A stretch of DNA of 64,000 nt from Vibrio ichthyoenteri ATCC 700023 (GCF_000222605.1 NZ_AFWF01000107.1:1-64000), one strand, 5' to 3'; numbered from the stretch's first letter, positions 1 through 8,850 are shown. Made by a program: numbers and translations. Notes: generated by a model not told the origin, from the sequence alone.

Positions 1-467
1 GGCCTTTAACAGCGACTAGCTTTTGGTATCGTTGAATATGACAAAATTATTACGCTCCACCTTGGCTCGGTATAGCGGCAAAGCTCAAAAATATGACGCT
101 GATTAAATTTTTGCTACAAAATAAAAAAGGTGATGATTCGAGATAAATGCATGGAAAGATCTGATTTGACTGTATTAAGTCCGGAGTTTTGGAATTATTT
201 AGTCAGATTACGATACGTTTTCTAATTATCTAGCCATTTATTACGCAGCAAAAAAATAGTTACAGAATGTCATTTTGTATAAATATAACGCAATATGAGA
301 TCTAGATGAAGGAGTATGTTGATTTTTACGCTTAATGAAACGCTAGCTTGAAATGAAGAAATGAAGAAATGAAGAAATGAAGAAATGAAGAAATGAAGAA
401 ATGAAGAAGTAGGGAGGGGATTTGTGGTTTGGAATGTGTGTCGGTTTTATTTACCAAACTTAAGACG
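1..467. other. Gene-poor window edge with no recognised gene
   Basis: No convincing protein gene is visible here. The sequence is AT-rich with stops in all frames. One very short reading frame (133-225, plus strand, 30 codons) has an AAAGGTG stretch just before its ATG, but its peptide resembles nothing I recognise. The only clear structure is the octamer tandem repeat at 350-405. The stretch lies downstream of the minus-strand tRNA operon terminator and is probably intergenic. Confidence 0.5.
350..405. repeat. Octamer tandem repeat (GAAATGAA)x7
   Basis: Seven perfect head-to-tail copies of the 8-bp unit GAAATGAA, followed by a decayed partial copy (GAAG). The repeat is in non-coding DNA about 60 bp beyond the terminator of the tRNA operon. 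It is a purine-only strand apart from one T per unit. Such perfect short repeats are prone to replication slippage and are likely to vary in copy number between isolates. Confidence 0.9.
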
Positions 468-500
468 AAAAAAAACCGTATCTTGCGATACGGTTTTCTT
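468..500 (-). terminator. Intrinsic terminator of the tRNA operon
   Basis: A GATACGG/CCGTATC stem extended by A/T pairs with a 4-nt loop is followed on the minus strand by a run of eight T. It begins immediately after the last tRNA gene (tRNA-Asn) in the direction of transcription. Confidence 0.85.
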
Positions 501-504
501 AAAG

Positions 505-580
505 TGGCTCCCCCTGCAAGACTTGAACTTGCGACATACGGATTAACAGTCCGCCGTTCTACCGACTGAACTAAGGGGGA
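505..580 (-). tRNA. tRNA-Asn (GTT)
   Basis: A 76-nt cloverleaf. The acceptor stem TCCCCCT pairs with AGGGGGA, the discriminator is G and CCA is encoded. The anticodon loop reads CTGTTAA with anticodon GTT. It is the last gene of a four-tRNA minus-strand cluster and is followed directly by the terminator. Confidence 0.95.
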
Positions 581-619
581 ATTATCTGTGTCATCTCTTG
601 CGAGATAAGCACCAAATAA

Positions 620-695
620 TGGTGCCTCGAGGCGGAATCGAACCACCGACACGAGGATTTTCAATCCTCTGCTCTACCGACTGAGCTATCGAGGC
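620..695 (-). tRNA. tRNA-Phe (GAA), copy 2
   Basis: A 76-nt cloverleaf with acceptor GCCTCGA/TCGAGGC, discriminator A and encoded CCA. The anticodon GAA lies in the loop TTGAAAA. The body is identical to the tRNA-Phe at 832-907, but the acceptor stem differs (GCCTCGA here, GCCCGGA there) with compensatory changes on both sides, so both copies are probably functional. Confidence 0.95.
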
Positions 696-702
696 AAAAG
701 AA

Positions 703-778
<76 letters not shown>

Positions 779-831
779 ACACTAAATTCTTTGCTAACTC
801 GTTGACGTCTAAGACACCAACAATCAAATTG

Positions 832-907
832 TGGTGCCCGGAGGCGGAATCGAACCACCGACACGAGGATTTTCAATCCTCTGCTCTACCGACTGAGCTA
901 TCCGGGC
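832..907 (-). tRNA. tRNA-Phe (GAA), copy 1
   Basis: A 76-nt cloverleaf with acceptor GCCCGGA/TCCGGGC, discriminator A, encoded CCA and anticodon GAA. It is the promoter-proximal gene of the cluster. Its 5' end lies about 10 bp downstream of a near-consensus promoter. Confidence 0.95.
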
Positions 908-917
908 AACGGAGCGT

Positions 918-946
918 ATTAAACGGATTTTCAGGTCATCCGTCAA
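918..946 (-). promoter_or_regulatory. Promoter of the tRNA cluster
   Basis: On the minus strand, a -35 box TTGACG (941-946) and a -10 box TTTAAT (918-923) are separated by exactly 17 bp, with five of six consensus matches each. The discriminator that follows is GC-rich (ACGCTCC), as is usual for stable-RNA promoters under stringent control. The predicted start is only a few bases before the first tRNA. Confidence 0.75.
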
Positions 947-1009
947 CGTGTTTTTGAAAATAATTTCAAAATAACGATTGTTTGCTCGGTTTTTGTGCGA
1001 AAGTCACCA

Positions 1010-2146
1010 TTAGGTTTTACCAGGGTTAAAATCCTTTTTGAATTTTGTAACTTTTTCTAGGTAACGACGCGCTTCTGCTTTGGGATGTTTATTGGTTAGT
1101 GCCCAAAAAACTTGATTGGGTTGCAAAGAATTGATGTCGTTCATCGCTTGTTTTCGATTGCTGCGGTTAAAAGTGTTCAAAACGCCACCAGTTCCACCGT
1201 TGTAAGCGGAGATCATGGTGTACTCCAACGTCAATGGATGCTGCACATCTTTTAAATAACGATTTTTTAAGATGTAAAAATAAGCGGTTCCGGCATCGAT
1301 ATTGTTCTCTGGATTAAACAAATACTCAGGTGTGGGTTCACCAGAACGATTTTTGACTAATTTGAAAACATCGCGACCTGCTGTTTTTGGTACCACTTGC
1401 ATCAAACCGTAAGCATTCGCCCAGCTAACCGCGTAGGGGTTGAAGCTGCTTTCGGTTTTGATGATGGCGTAAATCAAATCTTCTGGGATGTCGTATTTTT
1501 GCGACGCACGACGCACGATGTCGGCGTATTGGTAGCTGCGGATCTCTACTTGGTTTTCTACCAGAGGGATCTCAACGTAGTAGGCTTTTTTAAAATCGAC
1601 ATCTTTGACTTTAAGTTTGTTGGCTATCAGATAATCGGCGAAGCGATTGGCTCGCCAAGACCATTGAATCGCTTTGTTGTCTTGGTCAACCACTTGTTGA
1701 TACAAGAATGGCCTACCTTCCAAAGTAATACTTTTTGACGAAAAGAGATCGACGTTAGCGGGATCGTCTGGAGTCAATAGTGTGGTCATAATGGCATTTT
1801 TTAGATGCTGTTTTGGGTCCGTCGGTGAAACGGTCTCAATGATGATGGTGCCTTTTTGAAAGTCTACTTCAGAGCGACTGAGGTAGTTATCGATGTATTT
1901 AACGTAGTTACTCTTGCCGGCTACTTTGATTTCACGACTACCCCAGCGTTTTTCGATGTTGCCGGAAAAACTATTAATTAACGCATCGAGTGCGGCAGTA
2001 TCTTTTTGAAATTGACCAGGCAGTTGCGCGAGGTTTTTTGCAAAACGATTGGTGGGCTCGTAATCGACGTCGTAAAAGCTCTCAACGAATTCGCGACTGC
2101 AGCCAACCAGCATTAAGGCGGTAAAAAAGTAAACGAGTTTTCTCAT
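1010..2146 (-). CDS. mltC: Membrane-bound lytic murein transglycosylase C
   Basis: MltC cleaves the glycan strands of peptidoglycan to 1,6-anhydromuropeptides, acting from the inner face of the outer membrane. The 378-residue product starts with a lipoprotein signal ending in the lipobox LVGC (Cys near residue 16). It then has an MltC-specific N-terminal domain and a C-terminal SLT (goose-lysozyme-like) domain. The catalytic Glu lies in IIKTESSFNP, followed by the family motifs GLMQV and SAYNGG. The ATG is preceded by AGGAT. It is the distal gene of a mutY-yggX-mltC cluster, the same order as in E. coli, and is 75 bp from yggX with a hairpin between. The length is slightly above the E. coli protein and nothing appears missing. 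Confidence 0.95.
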   Translation of the reverse strand: MRKLVYFFTALMLVGCSREFVESFYDVDYEPTNRFAKNLAQLPGQFQKDTAALDALINSFSGNIEKRWGSREIKVAGKSNYVKYIDNYLSRSEVDFQKGTIIIETVSPTDPKQHLKNAIMTTLLTPDDPANVDLFSSKSITLEGRPFLYQQVVDQDNKAIQWSWRANRFADYLIANKLKVKDVDFKKAYYVEIPLVENQVEIRSYQYADIVRRASQKYDIPEDLIYAIIKTESSFNPYAVSWANAYGLMQVVPKTAGRDVFKLVKNRSGEPTPEYLFNPENNIDAGTAYFYILKNRYLKDVQHPLTLEYTMISAYNGGTGGVLNTFNRSNRKQAMNDINSLQPNQVFWALTNKHPKAEARRYLEKVTKFKKDFNPGKT

Positions 2147-2163
2147 GAGTATCCTAACTACAA

Positions 2164-2200
2164 ATACAAAAATGACACCGCAGAAAACTGGGGTGTCATT
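2164..2200 (-). terminator. Hairpin with U-run between yggX and mltC
   Basis: A 9-bp perfect stem AATGACACC/GGTGTCATT with a 12-nt loop is followed on the minus strand by TTTTTG. It sits between yggX and mltC and probably terminates or attenuates transcription coming from mutY-yggX, so mltC may be expressed at a lower level or from its own promoter. Confidence 0.6.
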
Positions 2201-2220
2201 GGACTTTTATTGGCTTAACG

Positions 2221-2493
2221 TTATTCGCTTGGTGGTGTGTAACCTTCAATATGAACGTCTTTACCTTCAAACAGGAAGTTAACCATTTCTGTTTCCAGTA
2301 GCTTGCGGTGCTCTGGGTCCATCATGTTCAGTTTCTTCTCATTGATTAACATGGTTTGCTTCTGTTGCCACTCAGACCATGCTTGTTTTGAGATATTGTC
2401 GAAAATTCTTTTGCCCAACTCACCTGGATACAGTTGGAAATCAAGACCTTCTGCATCTTGTTGTAGTCGAGCACAAAATACGGTGCGGCTCAT
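2221..2493 (-). CDS. yggX: Fe(2+)-trafficking protein YggX
   Basis: YggX is a small cytoplasmic protein associated with iron trafficking and with protection of Fe-S clusters from oxidative damage. The product is 90 residues, the usual family length, beginning [10 protein letters not shown] with the conserved Cys at residue 7. The typical [20 protein letters not shown] core follows. The start at 2493 is chosen over an upstream in-frame ATG at 2562 because AAGGA lies just before it and because the upstream extension would run into mutY. The gene lies 16 bp downstream of mutY, and the pairing makes sense because MutY itself is an Fe-S protein acting on oxidative DNA damage. Confidence 0.95.
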   Translation of the reverse strand: MSRTVFCARLQQDAEGLDFQLYPGELGKRIFDNISKQAWSEWQQKQTMLINEKKLNMMDPEHRKLLETEMVNFLFEGKDVHIEGYTPPSE

Positions 2494-2509
2494 AATAGAT
2501 TCCTTTTGA

Positions 2510-3561
2510 CTAATGAAGCTCATGCGGCAAGCTTTGCAGTAATAGTTTGACTGGTGCTGCAAGCCCCACTTCTTCTGGTTGAGATAAGTTATACCAAAGA
2601 CCTTTGCTCGCTTCCATTATCACATCAGGCTGTTTTGATAGATCCAGCAAAATCGGCGTGATATCGAGGTGGTAATGGCTAAAGGTATGGCGAAAAGCGA
2701 TCAATGTTTGTTGGCTTAGGATCTGATCAGGATCGATGTGGCGTAGATCTAACTGGTGATCAATCGCTGCATTATCGTGCTGAGGGAAACAAAATAAGCC
2801 ACCCCAGATACCAGATTGCGGGCGCTGTTCGAGCCAGACTTGGCCCTGGTAGTGCAACATCACAAACCATGTTTCTTTAACGGGTTTTTCTTTTTCGGTT
2901 TTTTACCTGGATAATCGAGTGGGTTACCTTGTTTGTTAGCAAGGCACAATTTTTCAATCGGGCATAAGGTACACTTTGGCTTACTGCGGGTGCAGACCAT
3001 TGCGCCCATATCCATCATCGCTTGATTGTATTTATCGGTATCTTGCTTCGGGGTGTGCTGCTCGGCGTATTGCCAGAGTTGGTTTTCAACCGTTTTTTGT
3101 CCCGGCCAGCCTTCTACCGCAAAGCTTCTCGCTAGAGTGCGCTTCACATTGCCATCTAAGATCGCATGCGGTTGTTTGTAAACGGATGACAGAATTGCGG
3201 CGGCGGTTGAGCGACCAATCCCCGGTAGTGCATTGAGCGCTTCGATATCGGTCGGGAACTTGCCGTGATAGTCGCTGGCGACGATTTGCGCCGCTTTATG
3301 CAGGTTACGAGCGCGCGCGTAGTAACCAAGGCCAGTCCATAGATGTAAGACTTCATCTTGTTCGGCATTAGCGAGTTCGATGACGGTTGGAAAGCGTGCC
3401 AGAAAGCGCTCAAAGTAGGGGATGACAGTGGCCACTTGAGTTTGTTGCAGCATGATCTCCGACAGCCAAACGCTGTAGGCAGTTTTGTTTTGTTGCCATG
3501 GAAGGTTTTTCCTTCCATAAGCGTCATACCATTGCAAAATGGCTTGGGCAAAAGGCGTCAC
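2510..3561 (-). pseudogene. mutY: Adenine DNA glycosylase MutY, split by a -1 frameshift
   Basis: MutY removes adenine mispaired with 8-oxoguanine. Frame 1 (GTG start at 3561, stop at 2860, 233 aa) carries the full glycosylase domain: catalytic Glu in SEIMLQQTQ, the helix-hairpin-helix LPGIGRSTA, catalytic Asp in ILDGNVKR, and the [4Fe-4S] ligands C-X6-C-X2-C-X5-C near residues 190-206. Frame 2 (2863 to 2510, 117 aa) carries the NUDIX-like 8-oxoG-recognition domain, with the GIWGGLFCFPQ and FRHTFSHYHLD motifs. Restoring one A in the A5-G-A5 tract (2885-2895) fuses the frames into a normal 350-residue MutY through [11 protein letters not shown]. The downstream frame has a GTG that overlaps the upstream TGA, so two separate polypeptides are conceivable. 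This may be a real mutation, a homopolymer sequencing error or, less likely, recoding. Confidence 0.85.
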
Positions 3562-3733
3562 GACGTGCTCATTTATTATTTATTCGATATTGGGCTAAAA
3601 TTGCATCACAGATTGTGGGTAAAGTACAACCGATAAAGTATGTGGTTTTATTCGGAAATGCTTGCACCAATGGCGATTCTTTGGATAATCACAATCCCTT
3701 TGTATCGAGACCAATTTTTAAACAGGCAAAATC

Positions 3734-4453
3734 ATGAGTGAAGTGACTACTAACGAATACAATGACGAAGGTAAGTTGATCCGCAGAATACGTAGCTTTG
3801 TGCGCCGTGAGGGTCGTCTAACCAAAGGTCAAGAAAGTGCAATGAAAGATTGCTGGCCAACCATGGGTATCGATTACCAAGATACGCTACTTGATTGGCA
3901 AGAAGTGTTCGGTAATGACAATCCTGTGGTATTGGAAATTGGTTTCGGTATGGGTGCGTCATTAGTTGAAATGGCAAAAAATGCCCCAGAGAAAAACTTC
4001 TTCGGTATCGAAGTGCACAGTCCTGGCGTTGGTGCCTGTCTATCTGATGCTCGCGAAGCGGGTATTACCAACTTACGCGTAATGTGTCACGACGCGGTTG
4101 AAGTGTTCGCTCACATGATCCCAGATAGCAGCTTAAGTACGCTACAACTGTTCTTCCCTGACCCTTGGCATAAGAAGCGTCACCACAAGCGTCGTATCGT
4201 TCAGCTTGATTTCGCAGAAATGGTGCGCCAAAAACTGAAATTAGAAGACGGTATCTTCCACATGGCAACGGACTGGGAGAACTACGCTGAGCACATGGTT
4301 GAAGTGATGAACCAAGCGCCAGGTTTTGCAAACATTGCCACAGATGGTGACTACATTCCTCGTCCGGATGAGCGACCACTGACTAAATTTGAAGCGCGCG
4401 GCCACCGTTTAGGCCATGGCGTTTGGGATATTAAATACAAACGCACTGCGTAA
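3734..4453 (+). CDS. trmB: tRNA (guanine-N7-)-methyltransferase
   Basis: TrmB methylates N7 of G46 in the variable loop of many tRNAs, using S-adenosylmethionine. The product is 239 residues, as in E. coli. The SAM-binding motif VLEIGFGMG lies around residue 65, followed by the family signature [18 protein letters not shown] (near residues 142-159) with the catalytic Asp in the PDPW region. The C-terminal [16 protein letters not shown] is also typical. The gene is transcribed divergently from mutY across a 172-bp gap and is followed by a strong intrinsic terminator. Codon use matches the neighbours. Confidence 0.96.
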   Translation: MSEVTTNEYNDEGKLIRRIRSFVRREGRLTKGQESAMKDCWPTMGIDYQDTLLDWQEVFGNDNPVVLEIGFGMGASLVEMAKNAPEKNFFGIEVHSPGVGACLSDAREAGITNLRVMCHDAVEVFAHMIPDSSLSTLQLFFPDPWHKKRHHKRRIVQLDFAEMVRQKLKLEDGIFHMATDWENYAEHMVEVMNQAPGFANIATDGDYIPRPDERPLTKFEARGHRLGHGVWDIKYKRTA

Positions 4454-4509
4454 TCCGTATTTAATTTCTCTCCATACCTAGCCTTGTTAGGTATAAGATA
4501 TAGACAATA

Positions 4510-4536
4510 AGCCAACATTTCATGTTGGCTTTTTTG
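4510..4536 (+). terminator. Terminator after trmB
   Basis: A perfect stem AGCCAACAT/ATGTTGGCT with a 3-nt loop is followed by TTTTT on the plus strand, 57 bp after the trmB stop. It separates trmB from glsA. Confidence 0.9.
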
Positions 4537-4589
4537 ACCTTAAAATCCCCAAATTTTTGGGTTCATACAACAAGCATAAGCAGGTCATG

Positions 4590-5510
4590 ATGAAACCAAC
4601 CTATGAGATTCTGGCGGACATCTTGGAAGAAGTTCGTCCTTTAGTAGGACAAGGGAAAGTCGCAGATTACATTCCAGCATTGGCGAAAGTGCCGAATACC
4701 AAGCTCGGGATCGCGGTGTTTACCAACCAAGGTGAAGTGATTAAAGCGGGCGATGCCGATGAGGGATTTTCAATTCAATCCATCTCTAAAGCGCTCAGTT
4801 TAACGCTCGCAATGTCTCTCTATAAGCCCGAAGAAATTTGGACTCGTGTTGGTAAAGAACCGTCTGGCCAAGCGTTTAACTCGATGATTCAGTTAGAAAT
4901 GGAGCAAGGTATCCCGCGTAATCCATTTATTAACGCGGGTGCGATCGTAGTAGCTGATATGCTGCATAGCCGCCTGTCTGCGCCCAGACAGCGTTTGTTG
5001 GATTTTGTACGTCAGTTATCAGGGGAAAGCCATATTGTTTACGACAAGGTCGTAGCGGCGTCAGAAATGATGCATAGCGATAGAAATGCCGCGATTGCGT
5101 ATCTGATGCGTGCATTTGGTAACTTTGAGAACGAAGTGATTCCGGTTCTGAATAACTACTTCCATGCTTGTGCAATGAAAATGAGTTGTGTGGATCTGGC
5201 GAAAACCTTTAGTTATCTAGCCAACAAAGGGGTTTCGGTGCAAACCGGTAAACAAATCATTACGCCTATGCAAACCAAGCAATTGAATGCTTTGTTGGCG
5301 ACTTGTGGTTTGTATGACGGCGCGGGTGAGTTCGCCTATCGAGTCGGTATGCCGGGTAAATCGGGTGTTGGTGGCGGTATTATTGCTATCGTTCCGGGTG
5401 AAATGACGATTGCAGTGTGGTCCCCAGAGCTGGACCCATCAGGAAATTCGTTGCCGGGCACTCAAGCCTTAGAATTGCTATCAGAGCGTATTGGTCGTTC
5501 GATCTTTTAA
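4590..5510 (+). CDS. glsA: Glutaminase
   Basis: This beta-lactamase-like serine glutaminase hydrolyses L-glutamine to glutamate and ammonia. The SxxK catalytic motif is visible in [11 protein letters not shown], and NPFINAGAI and the C-terminal GKSGVGGGI match the family. I chose the ATG at 4590 (306 aa, the usual length). An adjacent ATG at 4587 and an upstream TTG at 4557 are possible, but AGG at 4582-4584 suits 4590 best. The gene is monocistronic, bounded by the trmB terminator before it and a hairpin after it. The purely catalytic form is present, with no ankyrin repeats. Confidence 0.93.
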   Translation: MKPTYEILADILEEVRPLVGQGKVADYIPALAKVPNTKLGIAVFTNQGEVIKAGDADEGFSIQSISKALSLTLAMSLYKPEEIWTRVGKEPSGQAFNSMIQLEMEQGIPRNPFINAGAIVVADMLHSRLSAPRQRLLDFVRQLSGESHIVYDKVVAASEMMHSDRNAAIAYLMRAFGNFENEVIPVLNNYFHACAMKMSCVDLAKTFSYLANKGVSVQTGKQIITPMQTKQLNALLATCGLYDGAGEFAYRVGMPGKSGVGGGIIAIVPGEMTIAVWSPELDPSGNSLPGTQALELLSERIGRSIF

Positions 5511-5533
5511 TCAGGAAGATGCGAGAGTTTAGC

Positions 5534-5554
5534 ACCGAGAACCGAGAACCGAGA
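5534..5554. repeat. Short heptamer repeat (ACCGAGA)x3
   Basis: Three perfect copies of ACCGAGA followed by a degenerate partial (ATCGA), between the glsA stop codon and its terminator. In rotated form the unit is GAGAACC. This differs by one base from GAGAAGC, the rotated complement of the much longer heptamer array at 53126-53237. Confidence 0.8.
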
Positions 5555-5593
5555 ATCGATCGCTGTGGGTTTTATTGAGTCGCATGAATAGCC

Positions 5594-5622
5594 AAAGGGT
5601 CAGCATTTGCTGACCCTTTTCG
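5594..5622. terminator. Bidirectional terminator glsA / hemW
   Basis: The stem AAAGGGTCAGC pairs with GCTGACCCTTT around a 3-5 nt loop. Flanking A and T runs allow it to serve both convergent genes, glsA (plus) and hemW (minus). Confidence 0.85.
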
Positions 5623-5710
5623 TATTTGAAATTGAGTTTTCGATTGAGGTTAAAACAATAATGTTTCAATTCCCGATGCGAAATTTTCACGTTCAATTCG
5701 TTTGGTTTTT

Positions 5711-6886
5711 TTACTCTTCTTCCGCCATAAACGCTTCCAATAGGTCATTTAAGAACAGTTTACCTTTCTCAGTGATCTGCCAATGCGTCTCGGTTTGCGA
5801 CAGGTATTGCTGCTCTAGTGCCCAATCAATGGTGGATTGAATGGCGCTCAATGGTAAGCCTGTGGTATCGATAAAGTCTTGCTTGGGGCATGCCTCAATC
5901 AAGCGGAAGCGGTTCATAAAGAATTCAAACGGGCGATCTTCTACCGCCACTTCCACTTCATCACTCAAATAGGGTTTAACCATATTTTGGTATGCCGTGA
6001 GATAGCCGCGTGGATGCTTGACCTTGGTGGTGCGGATAATACGCCCATCACTAAAGCTCAATTTACCATGTGAACCACAACCGATGCCGAGGTAATCACC
6101 AAAACGCCAGTAATTAAGGTTGTGTTGGCACTGATAATCTACTTTGCTGTAGCCAGAGATTTCATACTGAACGTAACCCGCTGCCGTCAATTTTTGATGG
6201 CCTCGCTCAAAGATATCCCACAATTCATCATCATCAGGCAGCGTTGGCTGCTTGTAATAGAACATGGTGTTAGGCTCTATGGTCAGTTGATACCAAGAGA
6301 GGTGCGGTGGATTAAGAGCAATGGCTTGATCTAAATCGGCTAAAGCTTGTTCGATGGTTTGATCTGGCAGGCCGTGCATTAGATCGAGGTTGAAGCTGTT
6401 TAAACCGATCTGATGGGCTAACTTAGCCGCATTAAGCGCCTCTTGTTTACCGTGGATTCGCCCCAGACTGGTGAGCTTATCTTCAGCAAAGCTTTGTACA
6501 CCAATCGAAATGCGCGTAACGCCAGCGGCTTTGTAACCGACAAAGCGTTCTGCTTCTACCGTTCCTGGGTTCGCTTCCATGGTAATTTCGATCCCGGCTT
6601 TAAATGGAATGCGCTGCTCAACCCCTTTGAGTAAGCGTTCGATACCTTGCGCTGAAATCAAACTTGGTGTGCCGCCGCCAATAAAGATCGAGTGTAATGG
6701 CCTTGGTACATCGTTAAGCTGATATTTACTGATGTCGCGATCCAAATCCTCGAGTAGTGCATTGATGTAGTGATCCTCCGGGATCTCTTCTTTCAGCGCA
6801 TGGGAGTTGAAATCACAATAAGGGCATTTTTGTACACACCACGGGATATGGATGTATAAGCTCAGTGCTGGTGGAATTAGCTGCAT
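5711..6886 (-). CDS. hemW: Radical SAM heme chaperone HemW
   Basis: This family was long annotated as oxygen-independent coproporphyrinogen oxidase-like, but HemW lacks that activity and is thought to bind and deliver heme. The product is 391 residues. The radical-SAM cluster motif CX3CX2C is in CVQKCPYCDF (near residues 17-26), the SAM-binding GGGTPS at about residue 70, and the HemN-type C-terminal winged domain follows. The cluster is of the HemW type, without the extra Cys of true HemN. It is the last gene of the yggS-to-hemW operon and starts 3 bp after the rdgB stop, so translational coupling is likely. Confidence 0.95.
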   Translation of the reverse strand: MQLIPPALSLYIHIPWCVQKCPYCDFNSHALKEEIPEDHYINALLEDLDRDISKYQLNDVPRPLHSIFIGGGTPSLISAQGIERLLKGVEQRIPFKAGIEITMEANPGTVEAERFVGYKAAGVTRISIGVQSFAEDKLTSLGRIHGKQEALNAAKLAHQIGLNSFNLDLMHGLPDQTIEQALADLDQAIALNPPHLSWYQLTIEPNTMFYYKQPTLPDDDELWDIFERGHQKLTAAGYVQYEISGYSKVDYQCQHNLNYWRFGDYLGIGCGSHGKLSFSDGRIIRTTKVKHPRGYLTAYQNMVKPYLSDEVEVAVEDRPFEFFMNRFRLIEACPKQDFIDTTGLPLSAIQSTIDWALEQQYLSQTETHWQITEKGKLFLNDLLEAFMAEEE

Positions 6887-6889
6887 AAC

Positions 6890-7486
6890 TTAGTGTTGCT
6901 CAGATAACGCAGCAAAGAGTTTTTGCAATGCTTTTGAACGATGTGAAAGCTGCTTTTTACGCGTCGGTTCAAGCTCGGCAGATGAGCAATCGTCTTCAGG
7001 AACATAGAAAATCGGATCGTAGCCAAAGCCATTTTCACCTTGTGCTTCCGTCAGGATACGACCTTCCCATTTGCCATGGCAAACGATCGGTGTTGGATCG
7101 GCGGCATGGCGCATAAAGACTAAAACACAGTGAAAACGTGCAGTGCGCTGTTCTTCAGGTGCATCAACCATCGCTTTAAGTAGTTTGTCGATGTTGTCTT
7201 GATCACTCGCACCTTCGCCGGCGTAACGCGCGGAGTAGATACCAGGTGCTCCTTGAAGAAAATCAACCTCAAGGCCAGAATCATCAGCAATTGCGGCAAG
7301 ACCGGTTTCAGCTGCCGCATGACGAGCTTTAATGATCGCATTTTCGATAAAGGTGGTGCCGGTTTCGTCTGCCTCAACGACATTAAATTCGCTTTGAGCA
7401 AACACGTCAAAACCAAAGTCAGCCAATAGATCGGCCATCTCGCGTACCTTACCTTGGTTACCTGTCGCTAATACAATCTTGCTCAT
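6890..7486 (-). CDS. rdgB: XTP/dITP pyrophosphatase
   Basis: RdgB (Ham1 family) hydrolyses dITP, dHAPTP and XTP to the monophosphates, keeping deaminated purines out of DNA. The 198-residue product begins [16 protein letters not shown], the nucleotide-binding signature. It contains the catalytic Asp in [11 protein letters not shown] (near residue 69) and the C-terminal SHRSKAL motif. It lies 12 bp downstream of the DUF4426 gene and 3 bp upstream of hemW, an arrangement common in gammaproteobacteria. Confidence 0.96.
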   Translation of the reverse strand: MSKIVLATGNQGKVREMADLLADFGFDVFAQSEFNVVEADETGTTFIENAIIKARHAAAETGLAAIADDSGLEVDFLQGAPGIYSARYAGEGASDQDNIDKLLKAMVDAPEEQRTARFHCVLVFMRHAADPTPIVCHGKWEGRILTEAQGENGFGYDPIFYVPEDDCSSAELEPTRKKQLSHRSKALQKLFAALSEQH

Positions 7487-7498
7487 GCTCTGTCCTAC

Positions 7499-7930
7499 TT
7501 ACTCTTCAACATAAAATTTTTGGGTGAACTTTAAAGTGCCTTTGCCTTTATTGCCAGCGTCGATATCGATATTGAAGCGAATATTTTCTTCATCGCTGAT
7601 GGCAAACTCCGCCAGATAGTAGATCGCATCACCTTCTGTCACTTTTCTAAAGTTTAGCTCGCGAGTTTGGCCGATTAAATTTTTTACGCTTCCTTTTAAC
7701 TCACCGTTGATGGCTGGCTTACCGAGTTGCGAACGGTCGAGTAGGCTGATATTTAAAATAGCAGAATAGCCACTGCGTTTTAGCTGATAGCTGCGAGCAA
7801 CTTGTGGGGTAAGAAAGGTAGAATTGAAGGCTGAGTAGTGTACTTCTACATCTTTGATCGTAGTAAATTGCCCAGCAATTGCAGGCATCGATAAGACGCT
7901 AGCAAGCAATACGATGAGGTATTTTTTCAT
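7499..7930 (-). CDS. DUF4426 family exported protein
   Basis: The 143-residue product has a Sec signal peptide (MKKYLIVLLASVLSMPAIAG, cleavage after about residue 19) followed by a compact all-beta-looking domain of the DUF4426 type. No function is established for the family. I chose the ATG at 7930 because it has GGGAGC before it and gives a clean signal peptide. A longer in-frame version from 8047 would overlap yggU and add a non-signal N-terminus. The gene is embedded in the yggS-proC-yggTU-rdgB-hemW operon. The protein is probably periplasmic, but I cannot assign a role. Confidence 0.85.
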   Translation of the reverse strand: MKKYLIVLLASVLSMPAIAGQFTTIKDVEVHYSAFNSTFLTPQVARSYQLKRSGYSAILNISLLDRSQLGKPAINGELKGSVKNLIGQTRELNFRKVTEGDAIYYLAEFAISDEENIRFNIDIDAGNKGKGTLKFTQKFYVEE

Positions 7931-7961
7931 TAATGGTGCTCCCAAGATAAATAAAAAGCCA

Positions 7962-8252
7962 TCATAAGATGGCTTCAATTTCAGTAGGGATCTGGCTTGG
8001 CGTAGCGATGCGTACTTGCTTGTGCCGCCCGAGTTCGCCTTTTTCAATCTTGACCAATCCCTTAGCCACTTTAAATTGTTTTGCCAAATACTTAGTTAAA
8101 TGTGCATTGGCTTTGCCATCGACTGGCGGTGCTGTAATGGCGATTTTGACTTCTTCACCATGCAAGCCGACGATTTTATCGCGACTGGCTTTGGGTTGAA
8201 TGTAAAGGCGAAGCACAATGTCTTCACCTTCTTTCCAAACCGCTACAGACAC
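7962..8252 (-). CDS. yggU: DUF167/YggU family protein
   Basis: This is a small cytoplasmic protein of 96 residues with the conserved core [12 protein letters not shown], then [18 protein letters not shown], then [16 protein letters not shown]. The family has a known fold but no established function. I favour the GTG at 8252, whose first base is the last base of the yggT stop (TAGTG), which suggests coupled translation. A TTG five codons upstream would also be in frame. The yggT-yggU pairing is widely conserved. Confidence 0.9.
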   Translation of the reverse strand: MSVAVWKEGEDIVLRLYIQPKASRDKIVGLHGEEVKIAITAPPVDGKANAHLTKYLAKQFKVAKGLVKIEKGELGRHKQVRIATPSQIPTEIEAIL

Positions 8253-8809
8253 TATAGTTGGTACCAAATAGGACCAATAATGTCACCCATAAGGAAGTTG
8301 GCAAATTGCAGCACGATGAACAGTACTAATACGCTTAGGTCGAAACCACCCATTTCAGGAAGAATGCGACGAATAGGCGCTAGCATTGGTTCAGTTAATT
8401 GATGAAATACATACTCAACAGGGCTGCGACCTTGGCTTACCCAGCTTAGAATCGCGCGCAGTAGTAGTACCCAGAATAACAATCCGCCCGCGGCTTTCAC
8501 CAGTGATAATGCACCGAGGAAGAGGAAGTCAGCGCTGAAGGCGACAGAGCCATTAGAGGCGACTAAAATAACCGCGACAAATTTCACCACACATAGCACG
8601 TAAGCAAATAGTACGGTTGATAGGTCAATGCTGCCAACCGAAGGGATCACGCGGCGCAGTGGGCCAACAACCGGTTGGGTTGCTTTAACAATAAATTGTG
8701 AGAATGGATTGTAAAAATCGGCACGTGTTGCTTGTAGCCAAAGACGCAAAAGAACCACCATGATGTACAAATCAAACACGGTAGAAATTAAGAAACTGAG
8801 TGAACTCAT
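8252..8809 (-). CDS. yggT: YggT family integral membrane protein
   Basis: The 185-residue inner-membrane protein contains two YGGT repeats. Each has a hydrophobic helix followed by a conserved amphipathic stretch ([18 protein letters not shown] near residue 38-55, and [15 protein letters not shown] in the second half). Four transmembrane segments are apparent. The family has been linked to osmotic tolerance and, in Gram-positives, to cell division (YlmG), but its biochemical activity is not known. The gene lies 41 bp after proC and overlaps yggU by one base. Confidence 0.93.
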   Translation of the reverse strand: MSSLSFLISTVFDLYIMVVLLRLWLQATRADFYNPFSQFIVKATQPVVGPLRRVIPSVGSIDLSTVLFAYVLCVVKFVAVILVASNGSVAFSADFLFLGALSLVKAAGGLLFWVLLLRAILSWVSQGRSPVEYVFHQLTEPMLAPIRRILPEMGGFDLSVLVLFIVLQFANFLMGDIIGPIWYQL

Positions 8810-8850
8810 AGGTTGCCCTTAAATCAATCGAGCCTAGTTGGCTCTGCTTA

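Noticed and set aside
332-664. 110-codon minus-strand reading frame
   Set aside because: It runs through two tRNA genes, the terminator and the octamer repeat, so it is not a gene.
3156-3551. Long minus-strand alternative frame inside mutY
   Set aside because: It is a shadow of the MutY glycosylase frame with no family similarity or start signal.
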